Below are positions 50,988 to 59,628 of a stretch of DNA of 64,000 nucleotides, in pieces. Origin of the DNA: RYN-230 sp963711705 (lineage in GTDB: Bacteria; Actinomycetota; Actinomycetes; Streptosporangiales; Streptosporangiaceae). The translations under genes were made by a program, and so were the position numbers. The notes beneath the pieces were generated by a model. That model was not told where the DNA came from. It was given only the letters and a program-made list of their open reading frames with translations, and did not search any database. Position 1 is the stretch's first letter; every line of letters begins with the position of its first letter. The stretch covers positions 261,387 through 325,386 of the forward strand of contig CAVQFM010000012.1 in assembly GCA_963711705.1 (NCBI GenBank), written 5' to 3'.

Positions 50988-53378
50988 GTGCGCTGTATTA
51001 TTCCTCCGCGCCGTCGGCTGGCGGCCAGGCTCATCCTGCCGATCGCGCTGACTATTGGCGGGCTGGTGCTGTCCTCGGTCCCGTTCGCACCAGCCGCCAC
51101 CGCCGCTACCAAGACCCATTCCCACCCCCGGCGGGTGGCATATCTCGGGCATTCGTTCGAGATTCCCCGCGGCTGGCAGGTGGTCTACCTCGCCCATCAT
51201 CAGCGGGCGTGTGTCCGCTTCGACCGTCACATCATCTATTTGGGTGCCCCGTCACACAACCAGGCGTGCCCCAATGTGCTTGTCGGCACCACCGAAGCCA
51301 TGCTCGTCGCGCCCGGCCCGCGGCACGTGCGGCAGCTATCGGTGGAAAATAAGGTGACGAGGCGTATCACTGTCGTGGCCAGCCGACTGAGAATTACCGC
51401 GACCTTCGATGCCCATCCTGGCCTGATCGGCCGGATCCTGGCCAGCGCCCACCTGCCCCGCCCGGTCGCCGCGTCCAGCACGCGAAACCGGTCGGGGCAC
51501 CGGGTCGGCGGGAGCCACCGGGTCCAGCGGAAGCCGGGCACAGTTTCGGTGCTCCCAGCCGCCGCCACCAACTTCCACGGGAAAGGCTTCGACACCTGTA
51601 CCGCGCCCAGCGAAGCAGCCATGGCTGCCTGGCGAAGCCATTCTCCGTATCGGGCGATCGGCATATATCTCGGCGGCTCGGACGTAGCCTGCGCGCAGCC
51701 CAACCTCAGCTCGTCCTGGCTGTCCACGGAAGCCGCGGCCGGCTGGCACTTCATCCCCCTGTATGTCGGGCCGCAGGCTTCCTTCGGCGAGCTCAAGAAA
51801 TCCCCGGCCAGCCAGGCCAACGCGGCCGCTTCGGATGCGGTCAGCCAAGCCAAGCGGCTCGGTTTCCCGGCCAAGACGCCGATCTACTACGACATGGAGG
51901 CCTACCTGCCGCCAGTGCGCGGCCGGGCCCTGAGGTTCCTTTCCGCGTGGACCACCAAGGTGCACGCGCTGGGCTATTCCTCCGGCGTCTACAGCAGCTC
52001 GAACTCGGGAATCGCCGATCTGGCGCACGAATCCGGGCGCGGCAAGTACCGGATGCCCGATGTCATCTTCGATGCCCTGTGGAACGGCCGGGCCGACACC
52101 GCCGATTCTGTATATAGCCCGGGCCAATGGAACAACCACCACCGGCTGCACCAGTACCGCGCCAACCTGGTGCGGACTTATGGCGGCGCCACGCTGGATA
52201 TCGACCGGGATTTCCTGGACGTCAGCCTGTCCAGCCCGGCCCCGAAGCCATCCCCGTCGCCAAGCCCGTCGCCAACGCCAACCCCAACGTCCACACAGCC
52301 CACCGGGTCGCCCTCCCCCACGCCGTCGGCGTCGTCCTCGCCATCTCCTTCGCCGTCGCCCGCACCGCCGGGGCGCCCCGGCTGGTCACCGGGGGCGTCG
52401 CAGGCGGTGACGCTGGCCAGCGGGACGGTGGATGTCTTCTACCAGGGCCGCGATGATGCGCTGTGGTACGTGAGCCACGTTCCGGGCCAGGCCTGGAGCC
52501 ACCCGGTCAGCCTGGGCGGCAAGCTCGCCTCGGCGCCCTCCGCGGTGGCCGTGGGGAATGGCGGCGTGCGGGTGTTCTACCAGGGCTCCGATGGGCACCT
52601 GTGGCAGGTACGGTCCACACCGCACGGCTGGTCCCAGCCGTGGGCCCTGAGCTGGATGGGCAAGCTCGGCGGCCGGCCGCTGGCGGTAGCGGATCCCACC
52701 GGCGTCGTGGACGTGTTCTGGGCGAACTCCCGTGATGCGCAGCTCAGCTTCGGCGAGCACCAGCAGGGGCTTGGCTGGAGCAACGCGCAGCAACTGGGCG
52801 GCCGGCTCGCGTCCTACCCGTCGCCGGTCATCTCCGCGGATGGTGCGCTCCACGTGTTCTGGAAGAACCCGGGTGGGGCCCTCTGGCAGATAGTCCGCGG
52901 CCCAGACGGCCTGTGGGGCGCCCCGGAGAGCCTGGGTATGAAGCGGCTGGGCAGCCGGCCGCAGGCGATCTCCCTGCCGGACGGCCGGGTCGAGGTGTAC
53001 TGGCTGAACCCGGCCAAGACCGCCGTCGAGACCGCGGCCCTGACCGTCCGTGGTCACTGGCGCGGGCCCTTCAAGCTGGGCGGCGACCAGCCAGCGTCGC
53101 TGCCGGTGCCGGTGTCGGCGGGCAAGCAGACCGACGTGTTCTTCCTGGGCCAGGCGGGCCGGCTCTGGCAGCTGGTGCCCACCAGGTACGACCGGCCGGG
53201 CGATCCGCCCCAGCTCGTGACGCGCGGGCTGCAGTCCGGGCCGTTCACCGCCATGGACCCGGATGCGCGGCACGTCGACGTGTTCTGGAAGGGGCCGGGC
53301 GGCCGGCTCTGGTGGCTGCGCACCGGTTCCGGAACTGGCAAGCCCAGTCCCCAGCAGGTCGGCGGCCCCATGTCATGA
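50988..53378 (+). CDS. Secreted DUF1906 protein with C-terminal seven-repeat PLL-like propeller
   Basis: The 796-residue product has a signal peptide (residues 1 to about 40, basic RRRLAAR, then a hydrophobic core). A domain of about 130 residues follows, then DUF1906 (about 197-405), the glycoside-hydrolase-like domain of mycobacterial Rv2525c: FHGKGFDTCTAPSEAAMAAW, IGIYLGGSDVACAQPNLSSS, TPIYYDMEAYL, YSSGVYSSSNSGI, GATLDIDRDFLD. A Pro/Ser/Thr linker (about 415-460) leads to seven repeats with VDVFYQG/LWQV cores, as in PLL-type fucose-binding lectins. The catalytic-like Asp and Glu of YYDMEAYL are present. Probably a secreted cell-wall or glycan-binding enzyme. GTG 50988 has GCGGGGA 9 nt upstream. 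Confidence 0.85.
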   Translation: MRCIIPPRRRLAARLILPIALTIGGLVLSSVPFAPAATAATKTHSHPRRVAYLGHSFEIPRGWQVVYLAHHQRACVRFDRHIIYLGAPSHNQACPNVLVGTTEAMLVAPGPRHVRQLSVENKVTRRITVVASRLRITATFDAHPGLIGRILASAHLPRPVAASSTRNRSGHRVGGSHRVQRKPGTVSVLPAAATNFHGKGFDTCTAPSEAAMAAWRSHSPYRAIGIYLGGSDVACAQPNLSSSWLSTEAAAGWHFIPLYVGPQASFGELKKSPASQANAAASDAVSQAKRLGFPAKTPIYYDMEAYLPPVRGRALRFLSAWTTKVHALGYSSGVYSSSNSGIADLAHESGRGKYRMPDVIFDALWNGRADTADSVYSPGQWNNHHRLHQYRANLVRTYGGATLDIDRDFLDVSLSSPAPKPSPSPSPSPTPTPTSTQPTGSPSPTPSASSSPSPSPSPAPPGRPGWSPGASQAVTLASGTVDVFYQGRDDALWYVSHVPGQAWSHPVSLGGKLASAPSAVAVGNGGVRVFYQGSDGHLWQVRSTPHGWSQPWALSWMGKLGGRPLAVADPTGVVDVFWANSRDAQLSFGEHQQGLGWSNAQQLGGRLASYPSPVISADGALHVFWKNPGGALWQIVRGPDGLWGAPESLGMKRLGSRPQAISLPDGRVEVYWLNPAKTAVETAALTVRGHWRGPFKLGGDQPASLPVPVSAGKQTDVFFLGQAGRLWQLVPTRYDRPGDPPQLVTRGLQSGPFTAMDPDARHVDVFWKGPGGRLWWLRTGSGTGKPSPQQVGGPMS

Positions 53379-53528
53379 CCGGGTGACGACGCTGGGACCG
53401 GTAGTCCCGTCGCTGACCAGTTCCCAGCTGTCCAGCCCGGGCACCAGGCCCCAGTGCTGCCCGCCGGGCCAGACGGCGTGCACCGTGTGCTGACTGTCGA
53501 TGACCAGCACGACCCCAACATCCCCCAC
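53373..53528 (-). CDS. Small hypothetical protein, 51 aa, convergent overlap
   Basis: GTG 53528 starts a frame encoding VGDVGVVLVIDSQHTVHAVW, then PGGQHWGLVPGLDSWELV and a short tail, a compact beta-rich pattern. It overlaps the end of the DUF1906 gene by 6 nt on the opposite strand. Upstream codons in the same frame (from about 53610) also read as coding but have no start codon, so this may be the 3' end of a longer gene. Unrecognised. Confidence 0.35.
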   Translation of the reverse strand: MGDVGVVLVIDSQHTVHAVWPGGQHWGLVPGLDSWELVSDGTTGPSVVTRS

Positions 53529-53640
53529 CTTTAACGGGCTGTCCGGATGAGCCGGCGCCTCGCCCAGGCTGACAACCCGAATGCGATGATCAACAGCGGG
53601 TGTCCGGCGCGCAGCTCATCCGTGCCTTACGATCTTCGGC

Positions 53641-53886
53641 ATGGCTGACCCGCCGACGTTTGACCCGGATTCGGCTGTCCCGCTCTACATGCAGGCGGCG
53701 GATTACGTGGCTGCCCAGATAGCCAGCGGGCAGTTCCCGGCCGGGCGGCGGCTGCCATCTGAGCGGGACCTGGCTGAGCAGTGGGGAATCGCCTATCTGA
53801 CTGTCCGGCGGACCATGCGCGAACTGCGGGAACGCGACCTGATCACCAGCGTTCCTGGCAAAGGCACGTTTGTAACCGGGAGCTAG
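53641..53886 (+). CDS. GntR-type winged-helix protein, DNA-binding domain only
   Basis: The 81-residue protein contains the complete GntR helix-turn-helix: VPLYMQAADYVAAQIASGQF, RRLPSERDLAEQWGIAYLTV, MRELRERDLITSVPGKGTFV. There is no effector domain; the usual family length is 110-250. Short GntR proteins of this kind are frequent in actinomycetes, and this may be complete. It binds DNA as a dimer in the YtrA manner. No target is evident. Confidence 0.8.
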   Translation: MADPPTFDPDSAVPLYMQAADYVAAQIASGQFPAGRRLPSERDLAEQWGIAYLTVRRTMRELRERDLITSVPGKGTFVTGS

Positions 53887-54082
53887 AACCACGTAGTCGG
53901 AAGGCGTGGCCCATGGTCATCGCCAGGCTGCCCGGGGACGGTGAGCTGCGGCTCGGCCCGGTGACCTCACCGGCGGGCCGGGTCCTTCCCACCGAGGCCC
54001 GGCAACCCGCAGGGTGAGCGACCAGCCAGGCAGTGCCGCGGCCGGCTGGGTGTGGTCGCAGCGGGTGGAAGAATGACTGGAT

Positions 54083-54433
54083 GTGAGCGAGCACCCCTGG
54101 TGGCATCCGGGCGAAGACGACCTGGCCGGCTGGGACGAGCGGCTGCCTGCCGTGATCGAGCTCGCGCCGGACTACAGCGCCGAGCTCCCGCTGTGGGGCC
54201 AGGGTTTCGGGAACATCGCCTGGCAGTTCACCAAGTTCTCGCCTGGGCTGCTGGACCGGCTGGCCGCCTGGCAGCAGGAGTTCGATGACTCCTTCCACTG
54301 GCAGCGCGGCTGGCGCTCCACCGAGATCCGCGACCGCTGGGCCCGCGAGGCCGAGGAACTGGCCGCGGACGTGCGCGCCGAGCTGGGCACCCGGGCCGAG
54401 CTCACGGTGCGCCTCTGGCCGCTGAAAACCTGA
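54083..54433 (+). CDS. Hypothetical protein, 116 aa
   Basis: GTG 54083 starts MSEHPWWHPGEDDLAGWDERL. The product is acidic, rich in Trp (about nine) and helical, with LLDRLAAWQQEFDDSFHW and REAEELAADVRAELGTRAEL. It is soluble and not recognised. It is followed 6 bp later by the glycolipid-binding-type gene, probably in one operon. Confidence 0.6.
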   Translation: MSEHPWWHPGEDDLAGWDERLPAVIELAPDYSAELPLWGQGFGNIAWQFTKFSPGLLDRLAAWQQEFDDSFHWQRGWRSTEIRDRWAREAEELAADVRAELGTRAELTVRLWPLKT

Positions 54434-54439
54434 GTTGCC

Positions 54440-55021
54440 ATGTCGTTCGCACCATTGCCCGCGAGCGCGGCCTGGCACCACCGCGGTGCCCGGTCTGGCT
54501 TCGAGGTCGTCTACTTCAGTCCCCACGATGACGGGTACCGCATCGAGGGCTGGGCGACCGCCATCGAGGACGGCACCACCTGGGCCGTTGAGTACGCCAT
54601 CGACGTGGACGCAGTCTGGGCCACCCGGCGCGCCCGAATCCGCGGCCGCTCTGCCGCCGGGTTCTGCTCGGCCGGGCTGGAGTCGGACGGCGCGGGCCAC
54701 TGGCTGGTCAACGGGGACCCCGCCGCCCACCTGGATGGCTGCCTGGACGTGGACCTGGAGGCCTCGGCGATGACCAACGCGCTGCCCATCCGGCGGATGG
54801 CGCTGCCGGTGGGCGCCACCGCAGCCGCGCCCGCCGCCTACGTCCGTGCGGTGGGCCTGGCGGTGGGCCGGCTCGGGCAGACCTATGCCCGCACGGCCGA
54901 CGAGGCCGGCGGCCAGCGGTACGACTACTCGGCGCCCACCTTCGGATACGCCGGCCGTCTGGCCTACGATCAGGCCGGCCTGGTGCTCGACTACCCACAC
55001 ATCGCCGTCCGGGCCGGCTGA
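54440..55021 (+). CDS. Putative glycolipid-binding protein (PF06475)
   Basis: The 193-residue product fits the Pfam family of putative glycolipid-binding proteins: WHHRGARSGFEVVYF at the start, YAIDVDAVWATRRARI, HLDGCLDVDLEASAMTNALP (with the conserved LPIRR end) and FGYAGRLAYDQAGLVLDYP. Members form a beta-barrel; the lipid ligand is inferred from mycobacterial relatives. ATG 54440 is used. Operon with the 116-aa gene upstream and possibly the acetyltransferase downstream (53 bp). Confidence 0.78.
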   Translation: MSFAPLPASAAWHHRGARSGFEVVYFSPHDDGYRIEGWATAIEDGTTWAVEYAIDVDAVWATRRARIRGRSAAGFCSAGLESDGAGHWLVNGDPAAHLDGCLDVDLEASAMTNALPIRRMALPVGATAAAPAAYVRAVGLAVGRLGQTYARTADEAGGQRYDYSAPTFGYAGRLAYDQAGLVLDYPHIAVRAG

Positions 55022-55074
55022 CTGGCGCTGGCGGGCATGCTGCCGGTGGCGGGGCGGAAGGGAGCTGGTAGGCC

Positions 55075-55698
55075 GTGGACGGACTGGTGGCCGAGCCAGT
55101 CAGCGCGCTGAGCGAGGGACAGCTCGCCCGGGTGCAGGCGATCTATGAGGAGGCATTCCGCCCGGACTTGCGGGTTCCGTTCGGTGAGCTGACCACGCCG
55201 GGCCGCGTCGACCAGACGTTCGTGGCCCTGGAGGGCGCGGTGCCGGCTGGGGTCGCTGCGTTGCGGCTGCTCGGTTCGGTGCAGTGGTCGTTCCTGCGCT
55301 ACTTCGCGATCACCGGCGAGCGCCGGAGCCAGGGACTTGGCCGCCGGTTCTGGCGGCTCCTGCACCCGTTGCTACAGGCGCAGGCCTGGCCCACCCGCGT
55401 CGTCTTCGAGGTGGAGGACCCCGGCGAAGCAGCCGGTGCGCAGGCCGAACGAGTGATACGCCAGCGCCGGATGGCCTTCTGGACCGCGTGCGGTGCCCGG
55501 CTGCTCTCCGCACCCGGCTACGTCCTGCCCGATTACACCGGCTCGGGAGTGACCGAGCCGATGCTGCTGATGGCCGCGTCCCCTCCGGTTGACGGCGGCC
55601 AGCTGCGGCAGCTGGTCCTGGCGATCTACACCGACCGGTACGGCCTGCCGCCCACTGATCCCCTCGGGCGGCAGGCCCTGGCGTCAATCGCTGCCTGA
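55075..55698 (+). CDS. GNAT-family N-acetyltransferase
   Basis: The 207-residue product has GNAT features: LSEGQLARVQAIYEEAF, LRYFAITGERRSQGLGRRFW (acetyl-CoA P-loop with RRSQGLG) and a C-terminal helix-strand pair. Substrate unknown. GTG 55075 begins MDGLVAEPVSALSE. The C-terminus overlaps the end of the convergent gene by 15 nt. Confidence 0.8.
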   Translation: MDGLVAEPVSALSEGQLARVQAIYEEAFRPDLRVPFGELTTPGRVDQTFVALEGAVPAGVAALRLLGSVQWSFLRYFAITGERRSQGLGRRFWRLLHPLLQAQAWPTRVVFEVEDPGEAAGAQAERVIRQRRMAFWTACGARLLSAPGYVLPDYTGSGVTEPMLLMAASPPVDGGQLRQLVLAIYTDRYGLPPTDPLGRQALASIAA

Positions 55699-56031
55699 GC
55701 CAGGACTGGCCGGAAGGCGGCTGGTGGTGGCCACGATCCGGGCGAATTCCGCGGTCACATCGAGCTGGGTCAGGTCGGCGGGCCAAGCCTGGACCTCGGC
55801 GCGGGCCCAGCGGGCCCAGCGCAGCATGGTCAGGCTGACTACCACCAGCGGGCCAGGGGGTTCGGCATCCACGCGTACGCCCACCAGGTCAAGCGGCCGA
55901 TCCGGCTGACCGACCAGGAACTCCGGGCCCACCCGGAGTGGCGTGACTTCGGTGCCGAGCAGGATGAGGCGAACCTCGTCCGGCTGGCCACCCTCACCTC
56001 GGCGGCCCTTGACGCGCTCGCCCGGCTGCAC
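55684..56031 (-). CDS. Hypothetical protein, 115 aa (strand uncertain)
   Basis: GTG 56031 starts 37 bp after the NmrA-like gene on the same strand, which favours a two-gene operon. The protein has VRLILLGTEVTPLRVGPEFL, LDLVGVRVDAEPPGPLVVV and WARAEVQAWPADLTQLDV. The plus strand in 55845-56064 also has an open frame with even stronger third-position bias (RPIRLTDQELRAHPEW, RLATLTSAALDALARL) but without any start codon. Both readings are plausible, so the call is weak. No family is recognised. Confidence 0.4.
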   Translation of the reverse strand: MQPGERVKGRRGEGGQPDEVRLILLGTEVTPLRVGPEFLVGQPDRPLDLVGVRVDAEPPGPLVVVSLTMLRWARWARAEVQAWPADLTQLDVTAEFARIVATTSRLPASPGSGSD

Positions 56032-56068
56032 CTCCCCCAGTACCAGGCGAACGCCACCACCTGACGGC

Positions 56069-56836
56069 TCAGCGCTTGCTGCTGCCCGTCATGGACTGCT
56101 TCTTCTGCCAGTCGTCGAGGCGGGTCGCGGCGAGGCGGGCGCCGGCCGCGGGGACGAGGCTGCGTTCCTGCAGTTCGGCGCCGTAGTAGCGCGCGTGCGG
56201 GTCGGCGATGACCTCGCGGGCGTCGTGGCGCTCGAGGAGCGTGTTGCGGATGAGGTCGTCGAGGTAGAACTGCTGGGGCCCGGCGACCTCGACGATGCCG
56301 TTCACCGGCGGGCCGACGGTGACGTCCGCGACGGCGCCGGCCACGTCCTCGGCGGCCATCGGCTGGATCAGCACGTGGGCCAGGCGCACCGTTTTGCCGC
56401 TGGTGGCCTCGTCGGCGATGCGGCCGATGAACTCATAGAACTGGGTGGCGTGGACCACCGAGTAGGGGATCTGGGAGTCCTTGATCAGTTTCTCCTGGGC
56501 GACCTTCGCCCGCATGTACCCACTGTCGGGGAGGCGCTCGCTCCCCACCACTGACAGCGCCACGTGGTGCCCTACCCCGGCCGCCGTTTCGGCGGCGAGG
56601 AGGTTGCCGGTCGATGCCTGGAAGAACTCCAGCACCGCCGCGTCCTCGAACGACGGGGAGTTCGACACGTTGACGACCACCGAGGCGCCGTCCACGGCGG
56701 CGGCGAGTCCCTCCCCGGTCAGCGTGTTGACGCCAGAGGCCGGTGACGCCGCTACTGCCTCGTGCCCCCGGTCACGGAGCTTGCTGACGAGTTTCGATCC
56801 GATGAGGCCGCTGCCGCCTATCACGACGATCTTCAT
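56069..56836 (-). CDS. NmrA-like NAD(P)-binding oxidoreductase/sensor
   Basis: The 255-residue product has an atypical short-chain Rossmann fold: KIVVIGGSGLIGSKLVSKL, SVVVNVSNSPSFEDAAV, HHVALSVVGSERLPDSGYMR and the active-site-like YMRAKVAQEKLI. NmrA-type proteins sense or use NADPH; some reduce small carbonyl compounds. ATG 56836 has GGAGGATCTTC directly before it. It may share an operon with the 115-aa gene downstream. Confidence 0.83.
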   Translation of the reverse strand: MKIVVIGGSGLIGSKLVSKLRDRGHEAVAASPASGVNTLTGEGLAAAVDGASVVVNVSNSPSFEDAAVLEFFQASTGNLLAAETAAGVGHHVALSVVGSERLPDSGYMRAKVAQEKLIKDSQIPYSVVHATQFYEFIGRIADEATSGKTVRLAHVLIQPMAAEDVAGAVADVTVGPPVNGIVEVAGPQQFYLDDLIRNTLLERHDAREVIADPHARYYGAELQERSLVPAAGARLAATRLDDWQKKQSMTGSSKR

Positions 56837-57115
56837 GAAGATCCTCCTCTGCTGCCTCTTGGTGTGGCGTTGTCCTGGCCAGTGGCACCATCGTCGCGCT
56901 GGCCCGCGCGGTTCGCATCGGTGGGGATCCCTAGTGGGTTCCTGGTGGCACGGGCGCAGGCATCGGGGTCGCGCACGGTGGTCACACCGCCGGTCAGGGC
57001 TTCGGACGCACCCCTACCATGGTTTTGTCATGGCTAATCACTGACCTGGCCTTACTCACGGACCCCGGTAAGGGCGCTATCCGGGTCCGCCGCCTGCACC
57101 ACCAGCCCCGACGGG

Positions 57116-57619
57116 CTAACCGGGCGACGCCGTTTCGAAGCGCTGCCGGGCGGCGGCGGAACTCGTCCCCAGCGCGTCGGCGATCTGCTGCCAGCCGGTT
57201 CCCCGTTCGCGCAGAAGGCTGACCCAGCTGGCCAGGTCAGCCTCGATCCGGGAAGCGGTGCGAGCCACACCGGGAAGCATGTCCAGGATCTCTTCGGCGG
57301 ACCGGCCGGTGTACTGGGCCCGCAGCCGGGCCGACTCCTCCGGCGTGATGCCGGCCACATCGGCGACGATGGCGGCCGAGAGTTCAACGCACTCATTGCA
57401 GATGAAGACACCGGGTCCGGCAACGAGGTTCTGCACCACGGTATTGGGCTTGTGACAGAACGAGCAGGATGCGATGGGCTTGCCGGTAGCTGCGGCATTG
57501 GCTGGCATGCGGTCCTCCGGTCGCTGCTGGCGGATACTCCGCAGGGCGGCGGCGTAGGACTGTCCGGTCGTAGCGGCGCGGCTCCTGACCAGACGCTTAA
57601 GGTGCTTCCTTTTCGTCAT
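57116..57619 (-). CDS. ClpX-type C4 zinc-finger protein without AAA+ domain
   Basis: ATG 57619 gives 167 residues. A basic N-terminal part (MTKRKHLKRLVRSRAATTG) is followed at about 50-80 by the ClpX zinc-binding module: CSFCHKPNT, then VFICNECVEL (two CxxC pairs). The rest is helical (ARLRAQYTGRSAEEILDMLP, a helix-turn-helix-like GTGWQQIADALGTSSAAAR). There is no ATPase. In ClpX the same module binds substrates and adaptors, so this may be an adaptor-like or regulatory protein. The end of the protein has a predicted HTH. Function inferred. Confidence 0.75.
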   Translation of the reverse strand: MTKRKHLKRLVRSRAATTGQSYAAALRSIRQQRPEDRMPANAAATGKPIASCSFCHKPNTVVQNLVAGPGVFICNECVELSAAIVADVAGITPEESARLRAQYTGRSAEEILDMLPGVARTASRIEADLASWVSLLRERGTGWQQIADALGTSSAAARQRFETASPG

Positions 57620-57910
57620 CCGATCCCGCTCACTCCGGCCGGTGTCCCAGCTCCACCCTCCGGAATGGGTGACGGACAACGATCCGAGGACCTGATCCCC
57701 TTTACCTCCGAGGGGCCGGGCTGCTGGGAAGCCGGCGGAGGGTGGCGCGGAACTCGCCGTTGCCATGGTGGGCGATCTACCCGGCCACGTCAAGCAACAG
57801 CCCCGGTTCCTCCCGAGCCGGCTGGACCAAGGATCTGCTGACGGTGCGCCCGGGCCGGCCGCCCGGCGCGGCCGCCGGCTGACTGTGCCCGGCCGCGGGT
57901 AGGGTCAGCC

Positions 57911-58348
57911 GTGACCATGATCCGCGGGAATGGGGCAGGGGCCGTGCCGGACTTCATCGACACGGTGGCGTGGGTGCACGTGGTGAACGGCCGGATCCTG
58001 GTTGCCCGGCCACGCGGGAAGGACGTTTTCTACATCCCCGGCGGGAAACGTGAGGGCACCGAAAGCGACCTGCAGGCACTGCAGCGCGAGATCGCTGAGG
58101 AGCTGACGGTCACGCTGCGGACCGGGACGGTGCGCCATACCGGCACGTACGAGGCGCATCAGCCCGGCGGCCACCCGGCCGGGGCCATCGTGCGGATGAG
58201 CTGCTATACCGGCGGCTACTCCGGCACGCTGGCTCCCAGCAGCGAGATCGCGGAGCTCGCCTGGTTCTGTTACGCCGACCGGCCGCGGGTACCGGCCGTC
58301 GACCAATTGCTCTTCGACGACCTGCGGGCAGCAGGCCAGCTGCACTGA
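57911..58348 (+). CDS. NUDIX hydrolase
   Basis: The 145-residue product has the NUDIX box GGKREGTESDLQALQREI followed by AEEL (residues 44-65), matching GX5EX7REUXEE. These enzymes hydrolyse nucleoside diphosphates linked to another moiety; substrate unknown. The start is GTG 57911 (ATG 57917 also possible). It is convergent with the DinB gene, 1 bp apart. Confidence 0.88.
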   Translation: MTMIRGNGAGAVPDFIDTVAWVHVVNGRILVARPRGKDVFYIPGGKREGTESDLQALQREIAEELTVTLRTGTVRHTGTYEAHQPGGHPAGAIVRMSCYTGGYSGTLAPSSEIAELAWFCYADRPRVPAVDQLLFDDLRAAGQLH

Positions 58349-58349
58349 C

Positions 58350-58862
58350 TCAGTAGTAGCCCTTCTGCCCGTCGAGCAGTTCCCGGATGGCGTCCAGGTG
58401 CCCGGCGTGCCGGGCGGTCTCCTCCACCATGTGAATCAGCATCCAGCGCAGCGTCGCCGCGGCCGAGTCGAAGTCAGGATGCCGGCCGGCCTCGTCCAGG
58501 GAATGACCCGCGATGATCTCATCCGAGGTGGCGCACTGCCGCGCGTACTCCCCCAGCAGCTGGGCCAGCGGGGTGCCGGCCACCATCATGTCGGCGTCCT
58601 CGCGGTCCTCATCGAACTGCGGCCCGGCCGCCGGGCCGCCAAGGAACAGCACCTCGAACCATAGGTGCTCGACCCAGCGCAGGTGCGAGACGACACCCGC
58701 CACCGTCATCAGCGGCGACGCCGGCAGCACACTGCGATGAGCGTCCGCCTCCGCCAGCCCCTCGCACTTCAGGTGGATGATCGCCCGCTGCAACTCCAGC
58801 CAGCCCACCAGTTGGGTCCGCTCATCGGCCACGAACGGGGGACGCTGGCGAGGAGGTGTCAT
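58350..58862 (-). CDS. DinB-family protein (DUF664 type)
   Basis: The 170-residue helical-bundle protein has the metal-binding His positions of DinB-like thiol transferases: VSHLRWVEHLWFEVLF, and MLIHMVEETARHAGHLDAIRELL at the end. DUF664 proteins are found in actinobacteria, some linked to mycothiol. ATG 58862 (MTPPRQRPPFVADERTQLV) is used. It is co-directional with the TetR gene, 41 bp apart. Confidence 0.82.
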   Translation of the reverse strand: MTPPRQRPPFVADERTQLVGWLELQRAIIHLKCEGLAEADAHRSVLPASPLMTVAGVVSHLRWVEHLWFEVLFLGGPAAGPQFDEDREDADMMVAGTPLAQLLGEYARQCATSDEIIAGHSLDEAGRHPDFDSAAATLRWMLIHMVEETARHAGHLDAIRELLDGQKGYY

Positions 58863-58903
58863 AACTGCTGACGCTACCCACGCCACCCAGCGACCACCCG
58901 CGT

Positions 58904-59542
58904 TCACCGATCCGGGTGCGGCACGGCCGTCTCAGCAGCGCCGGCCCCGGTCATGGCGGCCTGGGCGGCGCTCGTCATGACCCCGACCGCTTCCCGGTCG
59001 CTCAGGCCCTGCTCCGCGCACAGGGAGTGCCAGGTCCAGAACGAGATGGCATGGCCGATGACGGCGCGGACCCGGCGCCGGGGGCCAGCCTCTCCCCCGA
59101 ACGGCGCCGTGAGCAGGCCGCAGTAGCCGTCGGCCTGATCCCGCAGCCGCCGCTGGTGTGCCTCGGGGAGCGCCGCGACGTCGCGGTGCACGCGGGACAG
59201 CATCGCGGCGCCGGCCCGGTAGAACCGGTACAGGTCAGCCAGGCCGGCCCGCAGCCGTTCCACCGGGTCGGTGATCTGCGCCCAGGCACCTGGGTCGGGC
59301 GGCTGCTGCTGGGCCAGCCAGTGCGCAGAGCACGCGCTGAACAGCGCGGTCTCGTCGGGAAAGTGCCGGTACACAGTCAGCCGGGTGACGCCGGCCCGGC
59401 CGGCGATGGCGGCGATGGTCGTCGCGGCCGGCCCGGCGCTGCCGTGCAGGGCGACGGCTGCCTCCACGATGCGCCGCCGGGTATGGCTGACCTGCTCGGC
59501 CCGCCGGCTCATCTGGTAGGACCGGGATTTCGGTGAACTCAT
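58904..59542 (-). CDS. TetR-family repressor, divergent from the cupin gene
   Basis: The 212-residue protein has a TetR N-terminal HTH (TTIAAIAGRAGVTRLTVYRHF) and a ligand-binding helical domain. ATG 59542 is used; an upstream TTG at 59554 is unlikely. It faces the cupin gene 59629 across an inverted repeat, a standard divergent repressor/target arrangement. No Shine-Dalgarno is clear. Confidence 0.87.
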   Translation of the reverse strand: MSSPKSRSYQMSRRAEQVSHTRRRIVEAAVALHGSAGPAATTIAAIAGRAGVTRLTVYRHFPDETALFSACSAHWLAQQQPPDPGAWAQITDPVERLRAGLADLYRFYRAGAAMLSRVHRDVAALPEAHQRRLRDQADGYCGLLTAPFGGEAGPRRRVRAVIGHAISFWTWHSLCAEQGLSDREAVGVMTSAAQAAMTGAGAAETAVPHPDR

Positions 59543-59544
59543 CT

Positions 59545-59597
59545 GTTCACTCAACTCTTGACAGCACCGCCCACCCCATGATGACTATTGAGTGAAC
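59545..59597. promoter_or_regulatory. TetR operator: GTTCACTCAA / TTGAGTGAAC with TTGACA promoter
   Basis: Perfect 10-bp inverted arms lie at 59545-59554 and 59588-59597, 33 bp apart. A TTGACA -35 (59558-59563) for the cupin gene lies just downstream of the left arm, and the right arm covers the expected -10/+1 region (GACTAT 59583-59588, spacer 19). A TetR dimer at either arm would block transcription of both genes. Confidence 0.7.
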
Positions 59598-59628
59598 ACT
59601 AGCGTATACCGAATTCGGGGGAATCGTC

